A DNA stretch of 64,000 nucleotides from Ferrigenium straubiae (GCA_019449655.1 JAHQXD010000001.1:263194-327193); one strand, 5' to 3'. Numbered from the stretch's first letter, positions 1 through 8,600 are shown. Translations and numbers: made by a program. Notes: generated from the sequence alone by a model not told the origin.

Positions 1-930
1 CTCGAACAGATCATGACCCTGTCCATCCTCGTGGTCGGCGCGCTGCTCGTGATGCGGAACGAAGGCTTCACCATCGGCATGCTGGTCGCATTCCAGATGT
101 TCGCGGGACGCATGAGCCAGCCGATGCTGCGCCTGGCCGGGCTGTGGCAGGAATTCCAGCAGGCCGACATCGCCGTCAAGCGCCTCGGCGACCTGATGGA
201 CGCCCCCGCCGAACCGCATGCCCTCGTTCCCGCGCGTGCGCGCGGCGGGGCAGGGGGCAAGGTCGAGCTCAGGGAGGTCAGCTTCCGCTACAGCGACAAG
301 CATCCCTACCTGTACCGCAATCTCAACCTCACCCTGCCCGCGGGCAAGCTCACCGTGCTGATGGGGCCGTCCGGCTGCGGCAAGAGCACGCTGGCCAAGA
401 TGCTGCAGGGGTTCTACTGGCCGACCGACGGCAGCGTGCTGCTCGACGGCTACGACATCCGCCACCTCGCCGCGAACGAACTGCGCGCCAACTTCGGCGT
501 CGTCCCGCAGGAGACGCGCCTCTTTTCCGGCACGCTCTACGACAACCTGCAACTGGCCAATCCGCACGCCGGCTTCGAGGAGATCGTCCACGCCTGCAAG
601 ATGGCCGAGATACATGCGGTCATCGAGCAGCTCCCGCAAGGCTACCAGACCCCGGTGGGCGAGAACGGCATCGGCCTCTCGGGCGGGCAGCGCCAGCGCA
701 TCGCCATTGCGCGCGCCCTGCTCAAGCGCCCGCGCGTGTTGATCTTCGACGAATCGGTGAGCAACCTCGATATGCAGACCGCCGAACACTTCGCCGGCAC
801 CATCAACAAGCTCAAGGGCAAGGTCACCATGCTGTTCATCACCCACCAGTTGCCCAAGGCGCTGCAGGTGGACGAAGTGATCGAGTTCGGCAAACCTGAG
901 GCGGGGACAGCTGCGGCGGTGAGCCATTAG
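1..930 (+). CDS. Type I secretion ABC transporter, ATPase end (5' truncated by window)
   Basis: The reading frame is open from the first base, so the N-terminal part (peptidase-like and most of the membrane domain) lies outside the window. What remains is the last membrane segments and a complete nucleotide-binding domain: Walker A GPSGCGKST near nt 364-390, signature LSGGQRQR near 676, Walker B VLIFDES near 736, D-loop SNLD and an H-loop histidine (ITHQ). The layout matches HlyB/LapB-type exporters of RTX proteins. An HlyD adaptor and a giant RTX protein follow on the same strand, so it probably energises export of that protein through the inner membrane. No TolC-like outer-membrane gene is in the window. 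Confidence 0.9.
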   Translation, partial: LEQIMTLSILVVGALLVMRNEGFTIGMLVAFQMFAGRMSQPMLRLAGLWQEFQQADIAVKRLGDLMDAPAEPHALVPARARGGAGGKVELREVSFRYSDKHPYLYRNLNLTLPAGKLTVLMGPSGCGKSTLAKMLQGFYWPTDGSVLLDGYDIRHLAANELRANFGVVPQETRLFSGTLYDNLQLANPHAGFEEIVHACKMAEIHAVIEQLPQGYQTPVGENGIGLSGGQRQRIAIARALLKRPRVLIFDESVSNLDMQTAEHFAGTINKLKGKVTMLFITHQLPKALQVDEVIEFGKPEAGTAAAVSH

Positions 931-961
931 GCACGAAATCGCCGGATTGTCCCAAATGACT

Positions 962-990
962 AGGCCGAAATATATATGCATTTCGGCATA
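962..990. repeat. AT-loop palindromic element, copy 1
   Basis: GCCGAAAT (964-971) pairs with ATTTCGGC (980-987) around an AT-rich 8-nt loop, 30 bases after the ABC transporter stop. The same sequence recurs at 4811-4838 and, inverted and imperfect, at 37026-37049, each time just after a stop codon. It could be a bidirectional terminator-like hairpin or a small mobile palindrome. The tail after this copy is only moderately T-rich. Confidence 0.6.
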
Positions 991-1054
991 TTGTTTTATG
1001 CCTGTCCGCGGATTAACGTTACGCCCAAACAAAAATAATTAGGGAAGCGTGAAT

Positions 1055-1155
1055 AAGTCCTCCGTTCGTAGTGAGCTTGTCGAACCATGAACGGAGCATG
1101 GAATGAAATCCGCAAGCCGTAAAGCCCGCCCTTCGACAGGCTCAGGGCAAACGTA
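1055..1155. repeat. Dispersed 'TTCGACAGGCTCAG' type repeat cluster
   Basis: CTCCGTTCGTAGTGAGCTTG and GAACCATGAACGGAG (1058-1097) are followed by a CCTTCGACAGGCTCAGGGC block (about 1130-1149). Related sequence occurs at 3256-3376 and 50757-50827, and more loosely at 30437-30468. It looks like an interspersed palindromic repeat with no coding signal. It lies just upstream of the riboswitch, so the riboswitch promoter is either inside or upstream of it. Confidence 0.55.
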
Positions 1156-1202
1156 CTTGTTCAGTTTCCTTGCCACCGGATTTTTCCGGGGCACCAATGA
1201 AA

Positions 1203-1278
1203 AAGGCAAACCTGCCGAAAGGCAGGGACGCAAAGTTTCCGGTCTAAGGGGTAAAACCTATGATGGCGGGGCTGCCAA
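1203..1278 (+). promoter_or_regulatory. Cyclic-di-GMP-I (GEMM) riboswitch
   Basis: The element shows the class hallmarks in order: GGCAAACC (1205-1212), a hairpin closed by a GAAA tetraloop (CCTGCC-GAAA-GGCAGG, 1211-1226), GGACGCAAAG (1226-1235), CCGGTCTAAG (about 1239-1248, one half of the tetraloop receptor), then CTATGATGG and GGGGCTGCC (about 1258-1276), which closes the P1 stem with GGCAAACC. The layout closely follows the well-known Vibrio cholerae Vc2 aptamer. It lies about 195 nt before the HlyD adaptor gene, in the same direction, so it should make export-gene expression depend on c-di-GMP. Confidence 0.88.
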
Positions 1279-1306
1279 TGGTAGTTTTCGGCAGCTCCTT
1301 TGTTTG
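1268..1306 (+). terminator. Rho-independent terminator overlapping riboswitch P1
   Basis: GGGGCTGCC (1268-1276) can pair with GGCAGCTCC (1290-1298) in a 9-bp stem (one G-T pair), followed by TTTGTTTG. The left arm is also the 3' strand of the riboswitch P1, so the two structures exclude each other. Ligand-stabilised P1 should block the terminator, predicting a switch that turns transcription on when c-di-GMP is high. The mechanism is inferred; the base pairing is visible. Confidence 0.7.
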
Positions 1307-1419
1307 TGGAGAGAGGGGCGTCATGTTGGTGAGGTCAGTTGCAAAAGTACATCTCCCTTATCGCGGTGCGGTAAGCGGCATGTCAGACGTATTTTCTCCC
1401 GATATATCTTTCGTAGCCT

Positions 1420-1466
1420 CTCCCCGGATCGAGCCCGGATTGATCCAACTGAAATCCTCCGGGGAG
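1420..1466 (+). promoter_or_regulatory. Hairpin that sequesters the HlyD gene ribosome-binding site
   Basis: CTCCCCGGA (1420-1428) is a perfect 9-bp complement of TCCGGGGAG (1458-1466). The right arm contains the Shine-Dalgarno GGGGAG, six bases before the ATG at 1473. When folded, the hairpin would hide the ribosome-binding site, suggesting translational control on top of the riboswitch. Confidence 0.55.
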
Positions 1467-1472
1467 CAATAA

Positions 1473-2840
1473 ATGCGCGCCAAGCGCTGGAAAAAACAAC
1501 TCACGGGCGTCGATCCCCTCGACTTCTCCCCCGGCCTGCTGCGCATCCAGGCGCAACCGCCCGCGCCGTTTGCGCGTACCCTGCTGTATATCCTGCTCAC
1601 CCTGCTGGGGCTCCTGTTCATCTGGTCCGCCCTCGGCAAGCTCGATGTCGTCGCCAGCGCCGAGGGCAAGCTCATCCCGCAGAGCTACCTCAAGATCGTC
1701 CAGCCCTCCGAACAGGGCGTCATCCGCGACATCCTCGTCGAAGAGGGGCAGCGGGTCAAAGCCGGACAGGTGCTCATGCGCATGGACACTACCCTCTCCG
1801 GAACCGATGTCGCCACGCTGAATACGGATGCGCAGAGCAAACGCCTCACCCTGCGCCGCATCGACACCGAGCTTTCAGGCCGCCCCTTCGCCAAACAAGC
1901 CGGGGACCCCGCCGACCTCTACAGCCAGGCGCGCGCCCAGCACCAGGCCAACCGCCTCGCCTACGAGACTGCACTCGCCCAGGAACGCAGCCTGCACGCC
2001 AAGGCGCAGAGCGACCTCGCCGCCGCCGAGGAAGTTCGCACCAAGCTGCTCAAGACCCTGCCGCACTACCGCCAGCAGGACGAGGCCTACGAGAAGCTCG
2101 TCAAGGACGGCTTCGTCAGCCGCATCATGGCCAACGACAAGGCGCGCGAACGCATCGAAAAGGAACAGGACCTCAAGTCGCAGGAATACCTCATCCAGAG
2201 CGCCCAGGCCAGCCTCGACCAATCCTCCCGCAGGCTCGCCCAGATCACCGCCGACTACCGGCGCAACCTGCAGAACGAACGCGCCGACATCGAAGACAAG
2301 CTCGACAAGGCCAAGGGCGAACTCGCCAAGCAGCAATACCGCCACGGCCTCCACGAACTCAGGGCGCCGCACGACGGCATCGTCAAGGACCTCGCCACCC
2401 ACACCCCCGGCACCGTCATCAGCCCCGGCACCATCCTGATGACCCTCGTCCCCAACGACGAAATCCTGCGCGCCGAAGTCTGGGTCGGCAACCAGGACGT
2501 CGGCTTCATCCACACCGGCGAACCGGTCAAGATCAAGTTCGCCGCCTACCAGTTCCAGAAGTACGGCATGGTCGAGGGTGAGGTCGCGCACCTCTCCGCC
2601 GACGCCAGCGACAACAACCCGCAACAGCAGCCCGGCAACAAGGCCGGCAGCAACCTCCCGTTCGCCTATCGCGCCTTGATCGACCTCAAGGCCCAGCACC
2701 TCATCGCCGACGGCGTGCGCCACAGCCTTAGCCCCGGCATGCAGGTTACGGCGGAGATACACCTCGGCACTCGGACCATCCTCGAATACCTGCTTTCGCC
2801 GGTGCTGGGGGCGTTCCAGGAAGCGGGGAGGGAGCGGTGA
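1473..2840 (+). CDS. HlyD-family membrane fusion protein of type I secretion
   Basis: 455 residues, the usual length for an HlyD/LapC adaptor. A short cytoplasmic N-terminus precedes one membrane helix (residues about 33-55). Then come the first half of a lipoyl-like domain (around EGQRVKAGQVL), a long charged coiled coil (about 150-300), the second lipoyl half (LRAPHDGIVKDL), a beta-barrel and a C-terminal tail rich in LEYLLSP. It should bridge the ABC exporter at the left edge and an outer-membrane channel. The ATG at 1473 has GGGGAG six bases upstream, inside a hairpin. Its leader carries the c-di-GMP riboswitch, so it may be regulated separately from the upstream ATPase gene. Confidence 0.92.
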   Translation: MRAKRWKKQLTGVDPLDFSPGLLRIQAQPPAPFARTLLYILLTLLGLLFIWSALGKLDVVASAEGKLIPQSYLKIVQPSEQGVIRDILVEEGQRVKAGQVLMRMDTTLSGTDVATLNTDAQSKRLTLRRIDTELSGRPFAKQAGDPADLYSQARAQHQANRLAYETALAQERSLHAKAQSDLAAAEEVRTKLLKTLPHYRQQDEAYEKLVKDGFVSRIMANDKARERIEKEQDLKSQEYLIQSAQASLDQSSRRLAQITADYRRNLQNERADIEDKLDKAKGELAKQQYRHGLHELRAPHDGIVKDLATHTPGTVISPGTILMTLVPNDEILRAEVWVGNQDVGFIHTGEPVKIKFAAYQFQKYGMVEGEVAHLSADASDNNPQQQPGNKAGSNLPFAYRALIDLKAQHLIADGVRHSLSPGMQVTAEIHLGTRTILEYLLSPVLGAFQEAGRER

Positions 2841-2885
2841 GCGCAACGATCAAGAGAACTTTGATTTCCTGACAGGAGAAGCGAA

Positions 2886-3236
2886 ATGAAAAAGCATGAC
2901 GAAGAGCCGGTTTCTTTGTTGCGTGGCTTGGCTGGCGGGGAGGTTTTTGTAGATGAACTGTTGAAACAGGTGGACGACTTCAGTCATTCCATATGGGAAT
3001 CGGTGACGGCCAAGACTGAAAACTATCTCGCTCGGGCGAACGCACTGGACCGGTTTGCCGACGCCATAGAGCGGGTGACGAATTCGGTCCTGTCCGACGG
3101 GCAGCCGGTCGATGCGGAGAAGGTTGAAGCCGCCAGGGTGCAAATGAACAGTCTGAGGGTCGTAGCGGAAAAATTACGCTCGGTTGCTACGGATATACAG
3201 TCGAAAGCAGGAATTAAAGATGCCTGTCCAGAATAA
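2886..3236 (+). CDS. Small hypothetical protein downstream of HlyD
   Basis: 116 residues with a good Shine-Dalgarno (AGGAGAAG) before the ATG. It is soluble, rich in charged residues and predicted mostly helical, with no signal peptide, cysteine motif or membrane segment. I do not recognise the family. The 45-base spacing after the HlyD gene and shared strand suggest co-transcription under the same riboswitch, so a role tied to export or the RTX substrate is possible but unproven. Confidence 0.6.
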   Translation: MKKHDEEPVSLLRGLAGGEVFVDELLKQVDDFSHSIWESVTAKTENYLARANALDRFADAIERVTNSVLSDGQPVDAEKVEAARVQMNSLRVVAEKLRSVATDIQSKAGIKDACPE

Positions 3237-3255
3237 GGAAGCGCTGAATATCCCT

Positions 3256-3376
3256 CCGTTCGTGGTGAGCCCTTCTTCGGCGTGGCTCAGGACAGGCCTG
3301 GTGGAACTACTAGCCATCCGACTAGGCTGCCAAAAGACGCCAGCCAGGTCGTTGGTTATGTCGAACCATGAACGGA
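3256..3376. repeat. Dispersed repeat copy carrying an 85-100 bp internal insertion
   Basis: The left part (CTCCGTTCGTGGTGAGC) and right part (TCGAACCATGAACGGA) are the two halves of the repeat seen contiguously at 1058-1097. Here they are separated by roughly 85-100 bases that include another repeat-like piece (GGCTCAGGACAGG). No coding signal was seen in this stretch. Confidence 0.45.
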
Positions 3377-3417
3377 AGATGGCGCACGATCAGTGTGGCT
3401 AATTTGAGTTATTTGAA

Positions 3418-4329
3418 ATGCTGATATTGTTGACGATAATCGAACTGTTGCAGCTCTGTGCCGAGTGCCTGTTGCGCTGGTTCCGCGCGCCTGTGTATCC
3501 TCGCCATGGCCATAAACTCCCGCAAGGGATTGATGCGGACAAACACCGCCATTCGCCCCGCAAACCCGAATGGCTCAAGACCGAAATCCTCCGCCTCAAG
3601 GCGCTCATGCCGCAAGCCGGATGCCGCACCATCGCCGACATCTGCAATCGCCGCTTTGCCGCTTCCCGCCAAGTCAGCGTAGGCAAAACCTATGTCCACT
3701 ACGTACTGCAGCGTCACGACTACGAGATCCAGATTCTGCGCCGCAAGCTCAAGCATGCCAAACCAAAGCCCGTGGCACGCAACCTCATCTGGGCCATCGA
3801 CCTCACCGGCAAGACGGATGCCCATGGCAAGCTGCACTCCCTGTTTGGGATCATCGACCACGGCAGCAGGGCGTTACTTCACATGCAGGCGCTGCATGAC
3901 AAGACCTCGCGCACCCTGATCGCCAGCATCGTCCGGGTCATCCGCGCCTACGGCAAACCGAGGATCATCCGCACCGACAACGAAGCTATTTTTACTTCAA
4001 GACAATTCCGTCTCGGGCTCGAACGACTCGGTATCCGCCATCAAAGAACCATACCCGGCTGCCCGTGGCAAAACGGCAGGGTCGAGCGTCTGTTCGGTAC
4101 GTTGAAACAAGTTCTCGACCAATGGATCGTAACGGGCATCGAACAACTCAATATCGACCTTGGCATCTTTCGCTACTGGTACAACCACGTCAGACCGCAC
4201 CAGAACCTCGATGGCAGAACACCGGCAGAAGCGTGGAGCGGCACTGATCCACACAAACAACTGCCAAAAAAAGAGCACTGGTTCGAGGCATGGGATGGGC
4301 TGCTGTCGGGCTACTACCTGAGGTATTAG
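3418..4329 (+). CDS. DDE transposase / integrase-core protein
   Basis: 303 residues with an integrase-core (rve) domain. The catalytic triad is visible: D128 (WAIDLTG), D187 (RTDNEA) and E223 (NGRVERLFG), with 35 residues between the last D and E. The C-terminal motif YWYNHVRPHQNLDGRTPAEAW is typical of these transposases. The N-terminus is a hydrophobic stretch and then a helix-turn-helix-like region (GCRTIADICNRRF). I found no convincing terminal inverted repeats, so the element limits are unknown. It separates the export genes from the RTX gene and may have brought in, or scrambled, the RTX debris that follows. Confidence 0.85.
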   Translation: MLILLTIIELLQLCAECLLRWFRAPVYPRHGHKLPQGIDADKHRHSPRKPEWLKTEILRLKALMPQAGCRTIADICNRRFAASRQVSVGKTYVHYVLQRHDYEIQILRRKLKHAKPKPVARNLIWAIDLTGKTDAHGKLHSLFGIIDHGSRALLHMQALHDKTSRTLIASIVRVIRAYGKPRIIRTDNEAIFTSRQFRLGLERLGIRHQRTIPGCPWQNGRVERLFGTLKQVLDQWIVTGIEQLNIDLGIFRYWYNHVRPHQNLDGRTPAEAWSGTDPHKQLPKKEHWFEAWDGLLSGYYLRY

Positions 4330-4512
4330 CGGGCGTGAATGGAACACGCGGCAAACAGAAATCGAAGCGGGGAAGCAAACCATACTGTCCGCGATGTCAC
4401 GCGCTAAAAGCGTGAAATGGGAAGATGAATGATGTGGCGATAAACATAACGAACGAAAAACAGATTGGCGAAGCGAATTAGAGCAGTAAAAACCGATAGG
4501 AGACGCGAAAAA
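4330..4512. other. Transposase downstream flank, no gene seen
   Basis: A 183-base stretch with no supported gene. It contains an AGGAG-like site (about 4498) upstream of the RTX fragment ATG at 4513, and a small hairpin CACGCGCTAAAAGCGTG near 4399-4415. I looked here for an inverted terminal repeat of the transposase element and did not find one. Confidence 0.4.
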
Positions 4513-4806
4513 ATGGAGAAATTGACTCAAGGAAACGAACTGCGGACACGCGGACGGGACACCGGCGTCAGCTACGCGCTGAGCGATAATGTCGAGAACC
4601 TTATTCTGACCGGCACGGCCGCGATCAACGGCACCGGCAATGCGCTGGACAACAGCATTACCGGCACCAGCGGCGACAACACGCTGGACGGCGGCGCTGG
4701 CGTGGATGCCATGGCGGGCGGGGCGGGCAACGATACCTATATCGTGGACAGCCTGTCCGATGTCACGATTGAAGCGGCGAACGATCCAATGCCGTTGGCG
4801 GCCTAG
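4513..4806 (+). pseudogene. RTX gene fragment, exact copy of a 189-bp block of the giant RTX gene
   Basis: Bases 4562-4750 are identical to 10886-11074 inside the giant RTX gene, on the same strand and in the same frame. After 4750 the sequence switches to one resembling another repeat unit (SLSDVTIEAA, compare 10288-10320) and then stops. The frame has a start with an AGGAG-like site at about 4498 and could give a 97-residue peptide with one RTX unit ([20 protein letters not shown]). The short mosaic structure suggests a gene fragment or silent cassette rather than a functional gene. Confidence 0.75.
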
Positions 4807-4810
4807 TGCT

Positions 4811-4838
4811 AGGCCGAAATATATAGACATTTCGGCAT
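4811..4838. repeat. AT-loop palindromic element, copy 2
   Basis: GCCGAAAT (4813-4820) pairs with ATTTCGGC (4829-4836) around an 8-nt AT-rich loop, directly after the RTX fragment stop. Apart from two loop bases it matches the copy at 964-987, including the preceding TAG. Confidence 0.6.
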
Positions 4839-4984
4839 ATGGTTATTAAGCCGCGACGCGGGTAGGGTTGCGCCCTGAATCTGGAATGGCTATCTGTGAT
4901 AACGGGAGCGAATTGAACTGGCCAGTTCTTAAGCGAGGTTTGGAATGAACGAGTTTCAGAAAAGGCAATTTGAGTTGACTACAT

Positions 4985-5080
4985 TTAGTCACAGCCGGTC
5001 TGGATAACAACGACACGCTTTGCGTCAACGCGGGCAACGACTGGATATTTGAAACGAATGTGGCGGCATCGGCAAACGAT
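4985..5080 (+). pseudogene. Decayed RTX repeat remnant
   Basis: Around 5004-5044 the sequence reads like a damaged RTX unit (LDNNDTLCVNAGNDW), closely resembling units such as [16 protein letters not shown] encoded near 9400. A second piece (about 5062-5088) resembles the following GADTLLGG segment. It has no start and no continuous frame. With the fragment at 4513 it shows that RTX repeat debris extends upstream of the intact gene. Confidence 0.4.
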
Positions 5081-5100
5081 ACTTACTGGAGGATTGCGGC

Positions 5101-5655
5101 ATGATGACTAAATCAGTACAAGCAGCGAAATTCAACGGCAACCGATTCGAACAATTTCAACAGGAGAACACCATCATGGCATTCGTGAATGAAGCGATAC
5201 CGGAACAAGACAAGCAAAAAGTGAATGCGCTCGTCAATTATCAATCTATCAGTGCGATTGATAGCCACGTGCATCCATTCAGCCTGATTTCCAATTTCTG
5301 GACGATTGATCGCAAGCGGAATGTTTACCTGATTGGTTTAGGGGGGGGGGGGAGATACCTCGATGATGGTCGTTTGCCTTATGCCGCTTTGGTTGTAGAT
5401 GGGCAGATCATATTGTTTAACGTAGTCGGAAAGGGGGCAGGAGACAACGTAACTGGATTAAACAAAGTTAAAGAAATTTCTAACCTGCGTATCCCGCAAG
5501 CACTTGAAAGTCGCCGCGAAGAAATCAAGGAACTCATAAAAGAAGCATTACAGGAATATGAATATTTCAATCCATTTGCAGATGGAGGAACCATCGCCCA
5601 GCCGAACATGAAAGTACGGTGGAACATTCTTTCTTTCAACGTCGAATTCAAATAA
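5101..5655 (+). CDS. Hypothetical protein with in-frame G12 tract, upstream of RTX gene
   Basis: 184 residues from the ATG at 5101 (GGAGG eight bases upstream). An internal ATG at 5176 also has a good site (AGGAG, nine bases) and would give 159 residues starting MAFVNEAIPEQ. The mid part has alternating beta-like hydrophobic segments (LVVDGQIILFNVVG) and a charged helix (ESRREEIKELIKEALQEY). I do not recognise the family. It ends 15 bases before the giant RTX gene, so it is probably co-transcribed and may assist that protein. A run of 12 G encodes four glycines at LGGGGRY; a one-base slip would truncate the protein. Confidence 0.7.
   Translation: MMTKSVQAAKFNGNRFEQFQQENTIMAFVNEAIPEQDKQKVNALVNYQSISAIDSHVHPFSLISNFWTIDRKRNVYLIGLGGGGRYLDDGRLPYAALVVDGQIILFNVVGKGAGDNVTGLNKVKEISNLRIPQALESRREEIKELIKEALQEYEYFNPFADGGTIAQPNMKVRWNILSFNVEFK
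5341..5352 (+). repeat. G12 homopolymer tract in coding sequence
   Basis: Twelve consecutive G lie inside the ORF at 5101-5655, in frame as written. Long poly-G tracts inside genes in front of surface-protein genes are classic sites of slipped-strand phase variation. A sequencing or assembly length error is the main alternative. Confidence 0.8.
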
Positions 5656-5670
5656 AGCGGGGAGCCGACC

Positions 5671-8600
5671 ATGGGACTGACTTTAGAACAAGCACTGAGC
5701 AAGATTGGGACGGCTGGCTACACAGGCGTGGATGGCCTGAGGCGGCTGGTGAATGAAACCTCTGCCATTCCTGTCAATGCGGCACCGGATGCTAGGCTGC
5801 TGCTGTTTAGCGGAAAAGTAGGTGGTCAATACGCCTCCGATGTGGCGATGGCAACCAGCAATGCCACGCTGAGAAATGGATTGAAACAAGTCGTGACGAT
5901 TGCGGATACGCCAGTTTATGCTTTATTAAGTCATATGGACTTCACAGAAGCACTTAAGAGTGCTGTTGGTGGTGTTGACCAAACCTACAACTTAATCTAC
6001 GGTGGTTACGACGCGACCAATACCACGCGCGTCAGCAGCGCATCGTTTTGGGACGATGCCTCGCGCAATCTTGCCAGTTCAGCGACTGGCGATATTCTTA
6101 CCTTCACCCCCAATGCCTCAATAGACGGTGTCTTCGCACAAACCGAAATTGATGCAGCATTAAATAGCAATGCTCCTACCATCAACGGCATCCCTCGCGA
6201 AGATTTGGTGCGGATGAGAGCTGATGTGTTGAACTCCGCCAGCACGATCACGCCGGAGCATATCGACTACACGAATCGTGTTGTGTTTGATGCAGTCAAT
6301 ACTGCCTCGGCAGAACAAGCTCGCGCGTTATCCATTGCGACGGATGCAACAGGCAAAAATCTGCTTGGCGTAGGCACGACTGATTACTTCAATAAAGTCG
6401 GATTGACTGGCGGTGCCGATTTACCTGCCGACATGGTGGGTAATCCTCCATCGATGCCTCAGACTCGCGAAACAATAGTTAACGCTCAATTAGCAAATGA
6501 GCATTATCAACAATACGGACAAGAACGCCATACCCTTGCCGAAGCCGCAGGCGATGCTGCCAAAACCGCAGCAGCGGCAAAATACCTCGACAAGCTTGGC
6601 ATCATTGGCGATGCCCTCGCACTGGGCTTGATTGCATTTGATGCCAACGCCGCCTATGCCAACGGCGATACCGCCGGGGCCGAACAAATCATCAAGAACG
6701 GCCTGCTGGATTTTGCGGGCGGACTGGCTGGCGGCCTTGCGGCTGCCCAGCTCGTGGGTAGCGCATTGCTGCCGCTCTATGCCGCAGGCCCGGCGGGCGC
6801 GATCATTGCGGGCGGGCTCACTTTATTGGCAGGTATTGCAGGAGGCATCGGCGGCGAAGTTGTCGCCCATCAAATAGCCGATTTGTTTTCCGCCGCCCAA
6901 CGCTTCGTCCCTCGCCGCGATCCTTTGACCCTGGACTTGAACGGCAACGGCCTCGAAACCGTCCCCATCAACGCCGTCAACCCCGTCTACTTCGACCTCA
7001 CCGGCGAGGGCGTGCAAACCAGTGTGGGCTGGGTAGCGCCCAACGATGGTTTTCTAGTGCTGGATCGCAACGGTGACGGCGTTATCAACGACGGCACGGA
7101 ATTGTTCGGCGATGCCACGCCGCTGGTTGATGCAACCGGCGCTGTGATTGGTAAAGCCGCTGATGGATTCGAAGCGCTCGCTGCACAAGACACCAATGCC
7201 GACGGCGTCGTGAATTCTGCCGATGCGAATTTTTCCAATCTGCGCGTGTGGCAAGACCTGAATCAGGACGGAGTTTCGCAAGCAGGCGAACTCAAGACCC
7301 TCGCCGAGTTGGGCATCGAAAGCTTCAACGTCGCCAGCATCAATCACAGCCAGTTGCTATCGAATGGCAACCAGATCGCCGACACCGGCAGCTACACCCG
7401 CACCGACGGCACCACGGGCACGGCGGGTGTGACGGCAGGCATGGCCGACATCAACCTCGCCGTGGACACCTTCCACCGCACTTTTGCCGACGCCATCCCG
7501 CTCACCACCGAAGCTCAAGCTCTTCCGGATATGCACGGCTCGGGCGTGGTGCGTGACCTGCGTCAGGCTGCCAGCATTCTGACAACTGAAGGCGCCAGCC
7601 TCGCCAATTCGCTTGGTCAGTTTTCTGTCGCCACCACGCGCAACGAACAGCGCGCATTGCTCGATACCCTGATCGCCGACTGGGGCGCTACCTCCGGCTT
7701 CGAAGACATGCAAACCCAAGCCGCCGCGCACGGCTACACCATCAGCACCAACCTCGATGCGGTGCATCAGGCACGGCTCAATGCACTCGAGCAGTTCAAC
7801 GGACGCAGCTTCTACAAGATGCCGTGGGAAACCACCAACGCCCAAGGCGGCGTCACCGGCATGAGCATCACCGGCAGCCATATCAGCATCTTTATGAATT
7901 TCACCCAGCTTACGCTGCTGGACCAGGCTTACAGCGCACTCAAGGAATCGGTGTACGACGCGCTCGTGGTGCAGACTCGCCTGAAGCCTTACCTCGACGA
8001 TATCGGCCTGACGCTGGATGCGGGCGGGAGTTTCAGTCTCGACTTTACCGCGCTCGACACACGTTTGACGACTGCCCACACCGGCAATGCCAACACAGCC
8101 ATCGGCGACCTGCTCGACCTGCGCCGCCTGATGGGCGCCACCCTGGAAGGCGCAGGCTGGGATGGTCTCGCGCTGCTCACCGATTGGGCAGCCACCGACG
8201 CAACCGACCCCGCCGTCGCCACCACCCTCGCCGACTTCGGCTACAACGGCGGCATCCACACCAACGCCACGGGCACGGTAGACGGCGGCAGCGCCAATGA
8301 CATCGTCGCCGGTCAAATTGGCGATGATGTTCTTTCCGGCGGTGCAGGCAACGACATGCTGCTGGGCGGCAATGGCAACGACACCCTCATCGGCGGAACC
8401 GGCAACGACCTGTTGCATGGTGGCGCGGGCAACGACACCTACGTCTTCAATGCCGGGGACGGCCACGACACCATACTCGAAACCTTCGGCGATACCGGGA
8501 TCGACACCCTGCACTTCGGCGCATCGGCAAGCTCCGGCCAACTCCCCATCACCCCGGGCGACATCAGCATCGCGCAGGAAGGCGACGCGCTGGTGTTCCG

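Noticed and set aside
1103..2581. 492-codon plus-strand frame over the riboswitch and HlyD gene
   Set aside because: It runs through the riboswitch and the second frame of the HlyD gene and shows only Arg/Pro-rich composition.
3380..4400. Terminal inverted repeats of the DDE transposase element
   Set aside because: Both flanks were read for matching inverse ends and no convincing pair was found, so only the gene is reported.
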